A stretch of 41,355 nt of DNA from Bacteroidales bacterium (GCA_027858955.1 JAQIBR010000109.1:1-41355); one strand, 5' to 3'; shown: positions 26,193-35,174, counted from the stretch's first letter. Numbers and translations are program-made. Notes: a model not told the origin generated them from the sequence alone.

Positions 26193-27452
26193 ATGGATTT
26201 GCAAACAATAAAACAACGATTTGGTGTCATAGGTAATTCAATTTTACTTGAAAGAGCTTTGGATATTGCTATGCAGGTTGCCACAACAGATTTAACTGTG
26301 CTAATTACCGGCGAGAGTGGAGTAGGGAAAGAAGTTTTCCCTAAGATTATTCACACCCTGAGCAGTAAGAAGCATGGCAATTATATTGCAGTTAACTGCG
26401 GCGCTATTCCTGAAGGAACCATTGATTCTGAATTATTTGGACATGAAAAAGGTTCGTTTACCGGAGCACATGATGCTCGTAAAGGTTATTTTGAAGTTGC
26501 AGATGGAGGAACAATTTTCCTTGATGAAATTGCTGAACTACCCCTTGGAACTCAAGTACGGCTATTACGCGTTTTAGAAAGTGGCGAATTTATGAAAGTA
26601 GGTTCTTCAAAAGGACAAAAAACAGATGTTAGGGTTATTGCCGCTTCTAATGTTAATATTCCTGAAGCAATTTCAAAAAGTAAATTCCGCCAGGATCTTT
26701 ATTATCGATTAAATACAGTTCCTATTCAGATTCCATCCTTGCGCGAACGTAAAGAAGATATTCATTTGTTGTTTCGAAAATTTGCAAGCGATTTTGCAGA
26801 AAAATACCGTATGCCTGCCATACGGCTTGATGAAGAAGCACAAAAAATTCTTCTTCGCTATCGATGGGATGGAAATATTCGTCAGTTAAAAAACATTACA
26901 GAGCAAATTTCCATTATCGAAAAAGAGAAAGACATTGATGCACGTACAATATCAAAATATTTACCAGATGTTTATAACCGCGATTTACCTGTTATTTATA
27001 ATAAGGGAGAGAACGAAAATATTTCTGAGCGCGATTTATTGTATAAAGTATTCTTTGATATGAAGCGCGATATGACAGATCTAAAAAAAGTTGTGCTAGA
27101 AATGTTGCAGCGCGAAGACGTTGGAAGTAAACGTAAGGAAAATGATATCGAGTTGATGCGAAAATTGGATACAGGTTATGAAATTATTAGAGATAAAGAG
27201 AAATTGAGAAGGTCTCACATGGATGATGATGATGACGATTTTGATGTTGAAAGTTTTGATGATCAGGTGTTTGATTCAGAGAATACAAATGAGGAAGTTA
27301 TGGAAGAGTCTTTATCGATTCATAAAAAAGAAGAAGATTTAATTCGCAGAGCTCTTGAAAAACATAAATCAAAGCGTAAGGACGCAGCCAAAGATTTGGG
27401 AATATCAGAGCGTACTCTATATCGGAAAATTAAGGAATACAATATTATTTAA
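26193..27452 (+). CDS. Sigma-54-dependent transcriptional activator (AAA+ and Fis-type HTH, no receiver domain)
   Basis: 419 residues. The AAA+ sigma-54 interaction domain starts almost at the N-terminus. Walker A is GESGVGKE (40-47), the sigma-54 contact loop is GSFTGA (87-92, a variant of GAFTGA), Walker B is GTIFLDE (106-112), and the arginine-finger region is KFRQDLYYRLN (164-174). An acidic linker with a run of Asp lies near 343-365, and the protein ends with a Fis-type helix-turn-helix (about 380-418, RKDAAKDLGISERTLYRKIKEY). There is no N-terminal receiver, GAF or PAS domain, so its input signal is unknown. It is the first gene of an operon with lptE, a TPR gene and secG; its stop codon TAA abuts the lptE ATG. 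Confidence 0.93.
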   Translation: MDLQTIKQRFGVIGNSILLERALDIAMQVATTDLTVLITGESGVGKEVFPKIIHTLSSKKHGNYIAVNCGAIPEGTIDSELFGHEKGSFTGAHDARKGYFEVADGGTIFLDEIAELPLGTQVRLLRVLESGEFMKVGSSKGQKTDVRVIAASNVNIPEAISKSKFRQDLYYRLNTVPIQIPSLRERKEDIHLLFRKFASDFAEKYRMPAIRLDEEAQKILLRYRWDGNIRQLKNITEQISIIEKEKDIDARTISKYLPDVYNRDLPVIYNKGENENISERDLLYKVFFDMKRDMTDLKKVVLEMLQREDVGSKRKENDIELMRKLDTGYEIIRDKEKLRRSHMDDDDDDFDVESFDDQVFDSENTNEEVMEESLSIHKKEEDLIRRALEKHKSKRKDAAKDLGISERTLYRKIKEYNII

Positions 27453-27962
27453 ATGAAGAGAAAGATATTTTATCTGTTTGTTATAGTGTTGAGTGTTTTT
27501 ACATTCAATTCCTGCGTAACATATTCGTTTACAGGAGCATCTATACCAGTTGCTGCCAGGACAATTAGCATTGAATATTTTGAAAACAATGCCGACTTTG
27601 TGAATCCCACACTTAGTGAAATACTTACACAAGCTTTACGAGATCGATTTAGCTCCCAGTCTTCTTTGACTCTAATACCAAGTGGAGGCGATTTGCAATT
27701 TGTTGGAGAGATTACAGATTATGAAACAAGCCCTCAAGCCATCCAAGGTGATGATGTTGCTGCATTAACTCGATTAACAATTACGGTTCGAATAAAATAT
27801 TCTAATATTATTGAGCCTGAAAATGATTTTGAAACCAGCTTCACAGCCTACGAAGATTATGATAGTGAGCTCGATTTAACAAGTGTTCAGGATGGATTGG
27901 TTGATGCGTTAAAGGATATTTTAATTGATGATATTTTTAATAAATCTGTTGTAAACTGGTAA
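27453..27962 (+). CDS. lptE: LptE-like LPS-assembly lipoprotein
   Basis: 169 residues. Lipoprotein signal MKRKIFYLFVIVLSVFTFNSC with lipidated Cys21. The mature start VTYSFTGASIPVAARTISIEYFEN is the Bacteroidota LptE form, followed by LSEILTQALRDRF and LTITVRIKYSN, the two-helix/four-strand LptE fold. It should plug the LptD barrel, whose gene is 16 kb upstream in the window. It is adjacent to the sigma-54 activator with no gap and 2 bp from the next gene. Confidence 0.9.
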   Translation: MKRKIFYLFVIVLSVFTFNSCVTYSFTGASIPVAARTISIEYFENNADFVNPTLSEILTQALRDRFSSQSSLTLIPSGGDLQFVGEITDYETSPQAIQGDDVAALTRLTITVRIKYSNIIEPENDFETSFTAYEDYDSELDLTSVQDGLVDALKDILIDDIFNKSVVNW

Positions 27963-27964
27963 TA

Positions 27965-28846
27965 ATGAACGCAGAAAAGCTTTTAAAATATATTGCCAGC
28001 CCTCAATCTTTGAATAAGGAATCGCTCGAAGAAATAGAGACGTTGGTTCAGCTTTTCCCATATTCTCAAAACATACAACTTTTATACTTATTTAATCTGT
28101 CAAATACTCAGGATATTCGTTTTGGAGAGCAATTGCAAAAAACAGCAACGTATACTGCCGATAGGCGATTGTTAAAAAAGCAGATTGAGGAATTGAAGAA
28201 ACCGGTACTTTCTATTCCAAAGGAAGTAGATATTAAAATTGAACAAAAAATTGAACCAGTATCTGAAGCATTTGATTCAGATACTGTTCTTCCTATTCAA
28301 GATGAAAAACATATAGTAGATGAACACGCTGATATAGAAATAGTTGATGAGCCATTAATTGCTTCAGAATCCATTTCAGAAAAACTTAAATACGCTAATC
28401 TCGAAGATGAACCTTTTGAAGATCTTATTATAGAACGTAATAAAATACGCTCTAAAGCGGAACTGCTTCAACTAGTTAAAAATCGATTGGCAGAGATTGA
28501 TGTGTTCGAAACAAAAAAACCTGCTGAATCAATTTCTGAAGAAGCAAAATCCGCAGAGAAGGAAGCACCGCTTAAAAATAAATTAGACTTAATTGATAAA
28601 TTTATTAGCATTGAGCCCAGTATTTCACGTCCTGAGAAAACGGCCTTTTTTGATCCTAATGCTGCCGCTCAAGAGAGCTTGTTTGATGATGGGGCTTTTG
28701 TGACAGAAACACTTGCGAAAATATATTACGATCAAGGGAATTATCAAAAAGCGAAAGAAATTTATCAGGTTTTAAGCTTGAATAATCCGAAAAAAAGTAG
28801 TTACTTTGCAGCCCTAATTCAAGAATTGGAAAATAAATTAAATTAA
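27965..28846 (+). CDS. Hypothetical protein with C-terminal TPR motif
   Basis: 293 residues, no signal peptide and no membrane segment. The first 60 residues form a helical region with leucines (NKESLEEIETLVQLFPYSQNIQLLYLFNL). The middle (about 80-215) is acidic, low in complexity and probably disordered. One to two TPR-like helical pairs close the protein (about 250-292, TETLAKIYYDQGNYQKAKEIYQVLS). The family recurs between lptE and secG in Bacteroidota, but no function is assigned. The gap to lptE is 2 bp and the gap to secG is 17 bp, so it is translated with envelope-secretion genes; a scaffold role is only a guess. Confidence 0.75.
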   Translation: MNAEKLLKYIASPQSLNKESLEEIETLVQLFPYSQNIQLLYLFNLSNTQDIRFGEQLQKTATYTADRRLLKKQIEELKKPVLSIPKEVDIKIEQKIEPVSEAFDSDTVLPIQDEKHIVDEHADIEIVDEPLIASESISEKLKYANLEDEPFEDLIIERNKIRSKAELLQLVKNRLAEIDVFETKKPAESISEEAKSAEKEAPLKNKLDLIDKFISIEPSISRPEKTAFFDPNAAAQESLFDDGAFVTETLAKIYYDQGNYQKAKEIYQVLSLNNPKKSSYFAALIQELENKLN

Positions 28847-28863
28847 TTAAAAAATAAAGAGCA

Positions 28864-29193
28864 ATGGGTGCTTATATAATTGTTTCAGTTTTAATCTTGA
28901 TCACGAGTATTTTACTAATGTTGGTTGTTTTGGTGCAAAATTCAAAAGGTGGTGGATTAGCTTCCAATTTTTCGGGTAATAATCAATATATGGGTGTTCG
29001 TAAAACTGCCGACTTTCTAGAAAAATCTACGTGGACATTAGCTATCGTTCTGCTTGTTTTAAGCTTGTTCTCGATATTTGTAATTCCACGTACCGATAAT
29101 GTCGAAGGAGTTATTGATACAGAATTGAGAGATCAGATAGAAAATTCTCAACCAATCAATATTCCAAGTCCACCTGATGAAGATCAAAATTAA
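28864..29193 (+). CDS. secG: Preprotein translocase subunit SecG
   Basis: 109 residues with two membrane helices (about 3-23 and 54-72). Between them is the SecG signature VLVQNSKGGGLASNFSG. The C-terminus is polar (about 78-109), as usual in Bacteroidota. SecG assists SecYE in protein export at the inner membrane. It is the last gene of the operon and is followed by a strong terminator. Confidence 0.95.
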   Translation: MGAYIIVSVLILITSILLMLVVLVQNSKGGGLASNFSGNNQYMGVRKTADFLEKSTWTLAIVLLVLSLFSIFVIPRTDNVEGVIDTELRDQIENSQPINIPSPPDEDQN

Positions 29194-29215
29194 TCAGGAT
29201 AAAGAAATTTATAAA

Positions 29216-29250
29216 ATGTCAGATTGTCATTCAATCTGACATTTTTTTTT
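29216..29250 (+). terminator. Rho-independent terminator after secG
   Basis: An 11-bp perfect stem, ATGTCAGATTG (29216-29226) with CAATCTGACAT (29232-29242), a five-base loop and a long T run to 29250. It separates the lptE-secG operon from groES. Confidence 0.95.
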
Positions 29251-29260
29251 GCTTTTTCTT

Positions 29261-29276
29261 TTGGCACAATATTAGA
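29261..29276 (+). promoter_or_regulatory. Possible sigma-54-type (-24/-12) promoter ahead of groES
   Basis: TTGGCAC (29261-29267) matches the -24 box. GG is followed, ten bases later, by GA where the consensus has GC, so the -12 box is imperfect (TTAGA rather than TTGCA). No CIRCE (HrcA) inverted repeat is present. A sigma-54 activator gene lies 3 kb upstream. Confidence 0.25.
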
Positions 29277-29314
29277 TCAAAGGCTTTTCAATAAATGTAT
29301 AATAAATTTTAATT

Positions 29315-29584
29315 ATGAAGATACAACCACTTGGCGATAGGGTTTTGGTTAAACCGCTAGCTGCTGAAGAAAAAACTGCCGGAGGAATTATTATTCCGGA
29401 TACTGCAAAAGAAAAACCTCTTAAAGGACAGGTAATTGCTGTTGGTAAAGGGATAGACGACAAAGCATTAACCGTAAAAGTTAACGATACCGTTCTTTAT
29501 GGTAAATATGTTGGTACAGAAGTTAATCTTGAAGGAACAGATTACTTAATTATACAAGAATCTGAAATTTTAGCAATCATTTAA
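29315..29584 (+). CDS. groES: Co-chaperonin GroES
   Basis: 89 residues, the compact Bacteroidota form. Opening [13 protein letters not shown], the mobile loop [20 protein letters not shown] that touches GroEL, and the closing [13 protein letters not shown]. It caps the GroEL ring in ATP-driven folding of cytoplasmic proteins. It is 33 bp before groEL in a two-gene operon. Confidence 0.97.
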   Translation: MKIQPLGDRVLVKPLAAEEKTAGGIIIPDTAKEKPLKGQVIAVGKGIDDKALTVKVNDTVLYGKYVGTEVNLEGTDYLIIQESEILAII

Positions 29585-29587
29585 TAA

Positions 29588-31264
<1,677 letters not shown>

Positions 31265-31303
31265 TTCAAATTGCATTCTTAAACTCTATATATATTTTTG
31301 AAA

Positions 31304-31330
31304 GCCTCTGTTAACGCAGGGGCTTTTCTT
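31304..31330 (+). terminator. Rho-independent terminator after groEL
   Basis: GCCTCTG (31304-31310) pairs with CAGGGGC (31317-31323), with one T-G pair, around TTAACG. A T-rich run follows. Confidence 0.85.
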
Positions 31331-31396
31331 TTAGGAGAGTAATACATTCTTCATATGAAAATTTTATTGGTTTATGTTTTCCTAGTTTTTCATTTT

Positions 31397-31512
31397 GATT
31401 TTTTGGTGATATTTTGTGAATTGGTGTTCTAGTGGCCTATTTTTTTCGCCACTCCCAAAGGGATGCCTTTGGCACAAATCACAAAAACACTAAAAGCACC
31501 AAGATTTTTTTG
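31397..31512. repeat. GTG-unit inverted repeat element A
   Basis: The left arm (about 31397-31437) has TTGGTG, TTTTGTG, TTGGTG and TAGTGGCC units. A central perfect hairpin follows: CCAAAGG (31455-31461), loop GATG, CCTTTGG (31466-31472). The right arm (31472-31503) has GGCAC, CACAAA, CACTAAAAG and CACCAAG, the same units on the other strand. The whole could fold as a long imperfect hairpin. Confidence 0.7.
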
Positions 31513-31554
31513 TCTACGCAATTCTTAAAAGGAAATTTAGATAGTTTCATAGCT

Positions 31555-31583
31555 CCTTGGCACCTACGTGAAATATAATTTCC
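31555..31583 (+). repeat. Direct repeat copy 1 flanking element B
   Basis: Begins CCTTGGCACCTA and ends with GAAATATAATTTCC, a near-palindrome. The same arrangement recurs at 31734-31764, about 180 bp away. Confidence 0.65.
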
Positions 31584-31609
31584 ACATCTGAATCCAGTAT
31601 TAATATATC

Positions 31610-31684
31610 ACGCAAAGCCGCAAAGCCGCAAAGCTGCAAAAAAGGAAACAATCTTTCGCCACTTGGCGTCTTAGCGTCTTGGCG
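31610..31684. repeat. Octamer inverted repeat element B
   Basis: The left arm is four tandem 8-mers: ACGCAAAG, CCGCAAAG, CCGCAAAG, CTGCAAAA (31610-31641). After a short spacer the right arm is CTTGGCGT, CTTAGCGT, CTTGGCGA (31662-31684... within 31653-31684), similar units on the opposite strand. Further units in both directions occur at 31700-31718. Confidence 0.75.
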
Positions 31685-31733
31685 AGCAACTTAATACTGC
31701 TTAGCGAGAAACGCAAAGCCCCAAGGAATAAAT

Positions 31734-31764
31734 CCTTTGCCACTAGGAGCGAAATATAATTTCC
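31734..31764 (+). repeat. Direct repeat copy 2 flanking element B
   Basis: Begins CCTTTGCCACTA and ends with the exact 14-mer GAAATATAATTTCC shared with copy 1 at 31555-31583. A two-base length difference lies in the middle. Confidence 0.65.
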
Positions 31765-31769
31765 CCTGA

Positions 31770-31798
31770 TTGTTACTTCCCCGAAATCCGTATATTTG
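31770..31798 (+). promoter_or_regulatory. Bacteroidota promoter of the mevalonate/isoprenoid operon
   Basis: TTG at 31770-31772, an 18-bp spacer, then TATATTTG at 31791-31798 (exact TAnnTTTG). Transcription should start only a few bases before the ATG at 31809, so the mRNA would be nearly leaderless. Confidence 0.75.
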
Positions 31799-31808
31799 CG
31801 CGATAATT

Positions 31809-32798
31809 ATGGAATCAAGAAAAAAAGATCATATCGATTTAGCTTTACGATCTCAAATCAGTAAAGATTTTTCGAACAAAAAATTCAATTACGAACCTGC
31901 TTTAAGTTCTCATCCTTTAGATGATTTGCCTGAGCAGAAATTTCTGAATAAAAAACTGAGATTGCCTGTTTGGGTATCGAGTATGACAGGAGGAACAGCC
32001 CAAGCCAAGCATATCAACACTAATCTTGCAAAAGTTTGTTACAAGTTTGGAATGGGAATGGGATTAGGATCTTGCCGCCCGCTATTAGATGATAATTCAC
32101 GTTTTGCCGATTTTGATATGCGCTCAATTATAGGTGATGATTTACCTTTGTTGGCTAATTTAGGAATTGCTCAAATTGAAGAATTACTCAAAAAGGGTGA
32201 GATTGACAAATTAGTCGAAATGGTTGATAATTTGCAAGTTGATGGCCTTTTTGTACATCTTAACCCTCTTCAGGAATATCTCCAACCCGAAGGTGATCGT
32301 ATAAGGTTTTCTCCGATCGAAACATTACAAAGACTTCTTGAAAAAGTGAATTTTCCGATATTAGTGAAAGAAGTAGGGCAGGGAATAGGGCCAAAAAGTT
32401 TAGAAGCATTAATGGATTTGGATATTGCCGGAATAGAATTCGGTGCTTTTGGAGGAACTAATTTTGCACAAATGGAATTGCTTCGTTCTGATGAAGAAAA
32501 ACAAAAACTACTGAATCCATTGGCATCTATCGGCCATACTGCTGAAGAAATGGTGGAGTTTATCAATGATTTACCTTATGCCGTAATGAATAATAAAAAC
32601 ATTATTATTTCGGGTGGTGTAAACGATTGGTTAGAAGGATATTACCTTATGAATAAAATAAAATATCCATCCGTTTTTGGTCAGGCATCAGCCTTTTTAA
32701 AATATGCACAAGGGGATTATAAGCAATTAAACAACTACGTTTTAAATCTGAAAAAAGGTTTATTGATGGCTCAAACTTATTTAACTATTCGCGAATAA
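31809..32798 (+). CDS. fni: Type 2 isopentenyl-diphosphate delta-isomerase (FMN-dependent)
   Basis: I start at ATG 31809 (330 residues), because the upstream TTG at 31770 belongs to the promoter. Motifs: RKKDHIDLAL (4-13) for substrate binding, WVSSMTGGTA (55-64) and GLGSCRP for FMN contact, HLNPLQE (150-156) with the conserved Gln and Glu, KEVGQG (187-192), and FGAFGGTNFA (211-220). It interconverts IPP and DMAPP with reduced FMN. The last base of its TAA is the first base of the HMG-CoA reductase ATG, so the two are translationally coupled. Confidence 0.93.
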   Translation: MESRKKDHIDLALRSQISKDFSNKKFNYEPALSSHPLDDLPEQKFLNKKLRLPVWVSSMTGGTAQAKHINTNLAKVCYKFGMGMGLGSCRPLLDDNSRFADFDMRSIIGDDLPLLANLGIAQIEELLKKGEIDKLVEMVDNLQVDGLFVHLNPLQEYLQPEGDRIRFSPIETLQRLLEKVNFPILVKEVGQGIGPKSLEALMDLDIAGIEFGAFGGTNFAQMELLRSDEEKQKLLNPLASIGHTAEEMVEFINDLPYAVMNNKNIIISGGVNDWLEGYYLMNKIKYPSVFGQASAFLKYAQGDYKQLNNYVLNLKKGLLMAQTYLTIRE

Positions 32799-34114
32799 TG
32801 AAGGAAATACAGCTTATTACCGGTTTCTCTAAATTAACAAAAAAAGAAAAAATTGAAGAAGTTGCACGGTATTTTCAAAACCCAAAAGAAACAAGTGATT
32901 TTTTAACTTCTTTTTGGTTTCACAATGAAGAACATCAAAAGCTATTCGATGAGTTTAGCGAAAACACTATTTCAAATTTCCATTTTCCATTTGGTATTGC
33001 ACCTAATGTTTTGATTAACGGAAAACACTATTTAATTCCTATGGTGATTGAAGAAAGTTCTGTGGTGGCGGCAGCTGCTAACAGTGCTAAATTTTGGTCA
33101 ACCCGTGGAGGCTTTCATACTCGTATTGTTTCAACAACAAAAATTGGGCAAGTACATTTTATCTGGAAAGGCGTAAAAGAAGAATTGGAAAAGCATTTCC
33201 CTGAACTAAAGCAGCTTTTAATTGAAGGCACAAATACAATCACCCAAAATATGCAAGAGCGCGGTGGTGGAATTTTGGATATTGAATTGGTAGATATGCG
33301 CAGTGAAATACCTGACTATTATCAATTAAAAGCAAAATTTGATACTCGTGATGCGATGGGTGCTAATTTTATAAATTCCTGCCTGGAAGAATTTGCATCA
33401 ATATTAAAGGATTTCATTGTCAGAAAGGAAACAATTGCAGATAAAGATGTAACTGTAATAATGTCTATCCTTTCTAACTATACTCCTGAATGTTTGGTCG
33501 AAGCTTGGGTTGAATGCCCTGTAGAAGAGTTTGATGCCATGGATCCTGATATGACCGCTGAGGAGTTTGTTTGGAAATTTGAGAAAGCAGTGCAAATTGC
33601 TACCGTTGACCCACATCGTGCAACCACTCATAACAAAGGAATTTTTAATGGAATTGATGCCGTTGTTCTTGCTACAGGTAACGATTTTAGAGCAGTTGAA
33701 GCTTGTGGCCATACTTTTGCTGCCCGTGATGGACAATATAGAAGTCTAACCCGACTGAATATTGAAAACGGAATATTTAAATATTCCTTATTGCTTCCAA
33801 TTGCACTGGGCACTGTTGGAGGTTTAACAAGCTTACATCCGCTTGCTAAATTTACCCTCGAATTACTTGGCGATCCATCTGCAGAGGATCTAATGCAGAT
33901 TTCTGCTGTTTCAGGATTAGCTAATAATTTCGGTGCTTTGCGTTCTTTAACTACCAAAGGAATTCAAAAAGGTCATATGAAGATGCATTTATTAAATATT
34001 TTAAATACCTTTGCTGCTTCAGAGCAAGAGAAAGTAGCTGCTATTGAGTATTTTAAAACGGAAAAAGTGTCTTTTAATGCTGTGGAAGCGTTTTTAAAAA
34101 CTGAACGTAAATAA
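32798..34114 (+). CDS. mvaA: Hydroxymethylglutaryl-CoA reductase, class II
   Basis: 438 residues, no membrane domain, the class II (Pseudomonas mevalonii-like) form. Catalytic features: Glu85/Glu86 in PMVIEESSVVAAAANSAKFW; DAMGAN (185-190) for nucleotide binding; Lys280 in TTHNKGIFNGIDAVVLATGNDFRAVEA with the Asp at 296; GTVGG (339-342 area); and His393 in GIQKGHMKMH. It reduces HMG-CoA to mevalonate, although class II enzymes can also run in the degradative direction. Its neighbours, an IPP isomerase and a GHMP kinase, point to biosynthesis. It overlaps fni by one base, and the kinase starts 5 bases after it. Confidence 0.94.
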   Translation: MKEIQLITGFSKLTKKEKIEEVARYFQNPKETSDFLTSFWFHNEEHQKLFDEFSENTISNFHFPFGIAPNVLINGKHYLIPMVIEESSVVAAAANSAKFWSTRGGFHTRIVSTTKIGQVHFIWKGVKEELEKHFPELKQLLIEGTNTITQNMQERGGGILDIELVDMRSEIPDYYQLKAKFDTRDAMGANFINSCLEEFASILKDFIVRKETIADKDVTVIMSILSNYTPECLVEAWVECPVEEFDAMDPDMTAEEFVWKFEKAVQIATVDPHRATTHNKGIFNGIDAVVLATGNDFRAVEACGHTFAARDGQYRSLTRLNIENGIFKYSLLLPIALGTVGGLTSLHPLAKFTLELLGDPSAEDLMQISAVSGLANNFGALRSLTTKGIQKGHMKMHLLNILNTFAASEQEKVAAIEYFKTEKVSFNAVEAFLKTERK

Positions 34115-34119
34115 ATAAA

Positions 34120-35040
34120 GTGAATATATCCGCTTTTCATTCTAATGGAAAATTACTGATCTCAGGAGAATATCTTGTGCTTGATGGAGCAATGGCTATG
34201 GCAGTTCCAACTAAATATGGCCAGCGTTTGGATGTAAGTTTACACGATGATTTCTCAGGAATTCGGTGGGAAGCTTTTATTTTAAATAAAGGTTGGTTAC
34301 ACGTTAGTTTTGGTTCGCGACTTTTTAATATCATTCACACCAACGATCAAAAACTAGCAATACATTTAAAGTACATTCTCAAAAAAGCATTTGAACTTGG
34401 AAATATTACCGTTGATAATCAAAAAGGTATTCTTATCCGAACTAATCTCGATTTTGATAAGAATTGGGGATTAGGTAGTAGTTCTACCTTGCTTTCAAAT
34501 ATTGGCTATTGGTTAGATGTTGATCCTTACAGCCTTTCAAAACAAACTTCCAATGGTTCGGGTTTTGATGTTGCGGCAGCTCGCTCTAACAGTCCAATTT
34601 TTTATCAATTGGTTGATGGTGAGCCTAAAATATCTTCTATCGATTTTCAACCGTCTTTTAAAGATCAGCTTTATTTTGTTCATTTAAACAGTAAAGAAAA
34701 TTCTGAGGAAAGTGTGAATTCCTACAAAAACAATATAAAAGCAGATCAAAAAGATGTAAGCGAAATTTCAGGTTTAAGTCGAATAATTGCAGGTGCAAAA
34801 AACCTTATCGATTTTGATAAAGCTTTGCTTGAACATGAAAATATTTTATCTAAAGTTTTAGGAATTGATTGTATCAAAAAGCAATTCTTTTCCGATTTTC
34901 AGGGCGAAATAAAATCGCTTGGAGCTTGGGGCGGCGATTTTGTAATGGCTACATATAAAGGCCCAGAAAGTAATCTGCGCGACTATTTCAACTCAAAAGG
35001 GAAGAATACCATTTTGCGTTTTGATGATATGATTTTGTAA
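34120..35040 (+). CDS. GHMP kinase of the GYDIA type (mevalonate-pathway linked)
   Basis: 306 residues with a GTG start; an in-frame stop at 34108 rules out an earlier one. Features: N-terminal SNGKLLISGEYLVLDGAMAMAVP, the ATP loop GLGSSST (117-123), and a GSGFDVAAA motif (146-154) where the Bacteroidota family usually has GSGYDIAxA. The third GHMP motif is near the C-terminus (GAWGGDFVMATY). It probably phosphorylates a mevalonate-pathway intermediate, most likely mevalonate, but the substrate is inference. It is the last gene of the fni-mvaA cluster. Mevalonate diphosphate decarboxylase and HMG-CoA synthase are not in the window. Confidence 0.85.
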   Translation: MNISAFHSNGKLLISGEYLVLDGAMAMAVPTKYGQRLDVSLHDDFSGIRWEAFILNKGWLHVSFGSRLFNIIHTNDQKLAIHLKYILKKAFELGNITVDNQKGILIRTNLDFDKNWGLGSSSTLLSNIGYWLDVDPYSLSKQTSNGSGFDVAAARSNSPIFYQLVDGEPKISSIDFQPSFKDQLYFVHLNSKENSEESVNSYKNNIKADQKDVSEISGLSRIIAGAKNLIDFDKALLEHENILSKVLGIDCIKKQFFSDFQGEIKSLGAWGGDFVMATYKGPESNLRDYFNSKGKNTILRFDDMIL

Positions 35041-35086
35041 TTTTCCAAAAATCTTTTAATTATTTCCCTATTGTTTCTGATTTTTT

Positions 35087-35174
35087 CTTTGTGTCGCTTT
35101 GTGCTACCTTTGTGTCACTTTGTGTTATAGCTATTACACAAAGGAACACAGAGAAGACACAGAGTTTCACAAAG
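35087..35174. repeat. GTG-unit inverted repeat element C
   Basis: The left arm is CTTTGTGTCG, CTTTGTGCTA, CCTTTGTGTCA, CTTTGTGTTA (35087-35127). The centre is TAGCTATT. The right arm is ACACAAAGG, AACACAGAG, AAGACACAGAG, TTTCACAAAG (35135-35174), the same units reversed. It fills much of the 252-bp gap between the GHMP kinase and pepE; the rest of that gap shows nothing. Confidence 0.75.

Larger units (their letters stand above)
31265..31808. other. Repeat-rich intergenic region between groEL and the IPP isomerase gene
   Basis: About 545 bp with no credible gene. It holds the groEL terminator (31304-31330), a GTG-unit inverted element (31397-31512), imperfect direct copies (31555-31583 and 31734-31764) that enclose a GCG-type octamer element (31610-31684), and the isomerase promoter at its right end. 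TTTCGCCACT occurs in both elements (31444-31453, 31654-31663). Confidence 0.7.

Noticed and set aside
29216-29314. CIRCE (HrcA) operator before groES
   Set aside because: Looked for TTAGCACTC and its inverted partner; neither is present.
31265-31808. CRISPR array
   Set aside because: The repeat units are 8-10 bp with no unique spacers and change strand, so this is not a CRISPR.
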